In this document: piece after piece, positions 61,790 through 64,000 of the stretch
Layout of the letters: each line of letters begins with the position of its first letter
How positions within the stretch are numbered: position 1 is the stretch's first letter
Source: Liolophura sinensis
Lineage: Eukaryota; Mollusca; Polyplacophora; Chitonida; Chitonidae
Length of the DNA: 64,000 nt
NCBI RefSeq assembly: GCF_032854445.1
Contig: NC_088302.1
Location: 3,342,023-3,406,022, forward strand
Direction of reading: 5' to 3'
Position numbers and translations under genes: made by a program
Notes under the pieces: generated by a model
Told to the model about the DNA's origin: nothing
The model's input: the letters and a program-made list of their open reading frames with translations, nothing else
The model's database searches: none

Positions 61790-62478
61790 ATCGTCACAGT
61801 CACTGTGAGGTAAAGTATACAGCGTCCTGTCCAGTCTGTGGAGGGCTCTACCTCGGGTTTCCTCCGACCAAATGCTGGTGAGGGCTCTGCCTCAGATTTT
61901 CTCCCACCAAATGCTCATAGAAGGCTCTGCCTCAGGTATCCTCCCACCAAATGCTCATAGAAGGCTCTGCCTCATGTATCCTCCCACTAAATGCTGGGTG
62001 GACGGCTTTCCCTCATGTATCCTCCCACCAAATTCTGGTGGAGGGCTTTGCCTCATATATCCTCCCACGGAAATGCTGATGGAGGGCTTTTCCTCATGTA
62101 TCCTCCCACCAAATGCTGGTGGAGGGCTCTGCCTCATGTATCCTCCCACCAAATTCTGGTGGAGGGTTTGCCTCATGTATCCTCCCACCAAATGCTGGTG
62201 GAGGGCTTTGCCTCATGTATCCTCCCACCAAATGCTGATGGAGGGCTTTGCCTCATGTATCCTCCCACCAAATGCTGGTGGAGGGCTTTTCCTCATGTAT
62301 CCTCCCACCAAATGCTGGTGGAGGGCTTTGCCTCATGTATCCTCCCACCAAAATCTGGTGAGGGCTCTGCCTCAGGTTTCCTCCCACCAAATGCTGGTGG
62401 AGGGCTCAGCCTCGGGGTTTATTCTACCAGATGCTGGCTGCTGTGCATGAGTGAATTAGATATACAAATAAATAAATC
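61790..62478 (+). mobile_element. V-SINE family 1 copy with its V-domain expanded into a tandem array
   Basis: The 5' flank holds a decayed head remnant (GTCACAGTCACTGTGAGG, then CCTGTCCAG), matching the SINE's GTCGCTGTGAG and GTCCAG. The centre is the 40-bp array. The 3' flank is the SINE end in order: ATGCTGGCTGCTGTGCATG, AGTGAATTAG, and an AAATAAATAAAT tail. The layout shows the array sits inside one SINE and is not merely next to it. Confidence 0.75.
61841..62438. repeat. Minisatellite, 40-bp unit derived from the SINE V-domain, about 15 copies
   Basis: Unit GAGGGCTCTGCCTCATGTAT, CCTCCCACCAAATGCTGGTG. Compare intact SINEs: CGGGCTCTGCCCGGTTTCC, TCCCACCATAATGCTGGCC. The first and last copies, with CTCGGGTTTCCTCC, are closest to the SINE, and the inner copies share derived changes. 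Long ORFs of 192 and 179 codons arise because 3 x 40 bp is divisible by 3 and the unit lacks stops. They are not genes. Confidence 0.93.
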
Positions 62479-62639
62479 TTCATGTTTAGGTAATTATATG
62501 AACTTGTTAGTCAACTCACTCAACTCGTAAAACTTCATGAATATTCCTTGTGATTTGTTATAGTTTAATGCAACGTTTATAGAAGAAAATCTGCTCTCAT
62601 TATAAATCAGTTTCACATGCATGAATATGAAAGTTTATA

Positions 62640-62736
62640 TACCCTCCCAGAGTAATGCTAGCTGTCTTCCTAGAAGTGAAATATCTTGAATATGGAGTAA
62701 AACACTAATTAAATATATAAATAGATAAATAAAAGT
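62640..62736 (+). mobile_element. V-SINE 3' end fragment
   Basis: CCCTCCCAGAGTAATGCTAG, AAGTGAAATATCTTGAATAT, GGAGTAAAACACTAATTAA and an AAATAGATAAATAAA tail reproduce the last third of family 1. The head and most of the V-domain are absent. Confidence 0.8.
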
Positions 62737-62812
62737 ATATACAAATTTAGTTCCTGACGTAGTATATTAAGGTTATTGTGAACCCTAAATCCTCAGGCTT
62801 GTCACTTTAGAG

Positions 62813-62990
62813 GAAAGAGCAACTTTCAGTGCAATTCATACACATTTGTAAGCTGATTTCGAAGATACAAACATTGATTGGATTGGCCAGTTTCAGGGCT
62901 TCAAAAAAAGTGTAATTTTTTTTTACCAGTGTACACAGAGTATTGCCTTCAGCATAAGCTTGAATAAACACCTTCAAGCATGCAAAAAGA
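62813..62990 (-). repeat. Unclassified dispersed repeat D1, copy 3
   Basis: The minus-strand reading follows the order of 6165-6330: TTCAAGCTTATGCTGAAGG, ACACTTTTTTTGAAGCCCTG, AAACTGGCCAAT, then GCACTGAAAGTTGC. Confidence 0.68.
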
Positions 62991-63031
62991 TTGGAGAATT
63001 ACTATGGCTACAGTATAATTGTGCAAAGCTA

Positions 63032-64000
63032 AGTTCAGTCTCTGTGTTTATGTGGTCATCGTGAATAACCTTGTGAAATGCTCAGTTCAGTCTCTGTGTT
63101 TATGTGGTCATCGTGAATAACTTGTGAAATGCTCAGTTTCAGTCTCTGTGTTTATGTGTCATCGTGAATAACCTTGTGAAATGCTGAGTTCAGCCTCTGT
63201 GTGTTTATGTGGTCATCGTGAATAACCTTGTGAAATGCTCAGTTCAGCCTCTGTGTTTATGTGGTCATCGTGAATAACCTTGTGAAATGCTCAGTTCAGC
63301 CTCTGTGTTTATGTGGTTCATCGTGATAACCTTGTGAAATGCTCAGTTCAGCCTCTGTGTTTATGTGGTCATCGTGAATAACCTTGTGAATGTGCTCAGT
63401 TCAGTCTCTGTGTTTATGTGGTCATCGTGAATAACCTTGTGAAGTGCTCAGTTCAGTCTCTGTGTTTATGTGGTCATCGTGAATAACCTTGTGAAGTGCT
63501 CAGTTCAGTCTCTGTGTTTATGTGGTCATCGTGAATAAACCTTGTGAAGTGCTCAGTTCAGTCTCTGTGTTTATGTGGTCATCGTGAATAACCTTGTGAA
63601 GTGCTCAGTTCAGCCTCTGTGTTTATGTGGTCATCGTGAATAACCTTGTGAAATGCTAGTTCAGTCTCTGTGTTTATGTGGTCATCGTGAATAACCTTGT
63701 GAAATGCTAAGTCAGTCTCTGTGTTTATGTGGTCATCGTGAATAACCTTGTGAAGTGCTCAGTTCAGTCTCTGTGTTTATGTGGTCATCGTGAATAACCT
63801 TGTGAAATGCTCAGTTCAGTCTCTGTGTTTATGTGGTCATCGTGAATAACCTTGTGAAATGCTCAGTTCAGCCTCTGTGTTTATTGTGGTCATCGTGAAT
63901 AACCTTGTGAAGTGCTCAGTTCAGTCTCTGTGTTTATGTGGTCATCGTGAATAACCTTGTGAAGTGCTCAGTTCAGCCTCTGTGTTTATGTGGTCATCGT
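63032..64000. repeat. Minisatellite, 52-bp unit, about 18 copies, runs off the window
   Basis: Unit: TCAGTTCAGTCTCTGTGTTT, ATGTGGTCATCGTGAATAAC, CTTGTGAAATGC. Substitutions are few, but single-base indels are common (GGTTCATC, GTGATAACC, AATAAACC, ATTGTGG). The array continues past the right edge. Confidence 0.95.

Noticed and set aside
61872-62530. ORFs of 192 and 179 codons, Pro/Cys/Trp-rich repeats
   Set aside because: These are translations of the 40-bp SINE-derived array in frames that cycle every 120 bp. No gene signals.

Overview
The window looks like animal (metazoan) nuclear DNA, most likely from a mollusc or a close lophotrochozoan relative. It is AT-rich and intron-dominated, with no operons or long real open reading frames. 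It carries many copies of tRNA-headed SINEs with a conserved 'V-domain' core, the V-SINE superfamily that includes the RUDI elements described in molluscs. The species cannot be named from the sequence alone.

The only gene I can support is a focadhesin (FOCAD) orthologue on the + strand. Three exons with canonical AG/GT borders lie at 35982-36059, 38118-38272 and 61187-61289. In order they match the N-terminal part of vertebrate focadhesin (roughly human residues 20-130, recalled from memory). The rest of the gene lies beyond the right edge. The true first coding exon is upstream: a weak candidate is at 6086-6130, or it may lie outside the window. The second and third exons do not join in phase (2 nt carried over plus 2 nt waiting), so there is a missed micro-exon or a 1-bp error.

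About a quarter of the window is tandem-repeat DNA, in roughly twenty independent arrays. The main ones, with unit sizes, are 1101-3637 (40 bp), 10513-12316 (31 bp), 13337-14187 (23 bp), 18877-19430 (36 bp), 21777-22682 (76 bp), 31075-31840 (31/33 bp), 41589-41955 (61 bp), 41994-42479 (22 bp), 42881-43288 (60 bp), 44249-45557 (71 bp), 48690-51997 (45 bp), 56930-58020 (52 bp), 61841-62438 (40 bp) and 63032 to the right end (52 bp). Nearly all the long predicted ORFs are translations of these arrays, not genes.

Interspersed elements are at least twelve copies of one V-SINE family (several with target-site duplications), a few copies of a second, more diverged V-domain SINE lineage, one palindromic MITE-like element (33930-34171), and two dispersed families I do not recognise (three copies and two copies).

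The most notable pattern is that minisatellites and V-SINEs are physically linked. One array (61841-62438) is an expanded V-domain still flanked by SINE remnants. Another (56930-58020) starts where the 3' part of a second-lineage V-SINE should be. Two more arrays have SINEs inserted into them, and a fifth abuts a truncated SINE. I saw no CRISPR array, prokaryotic gene, rRNA, free-standing tRNA gene or viral gene.
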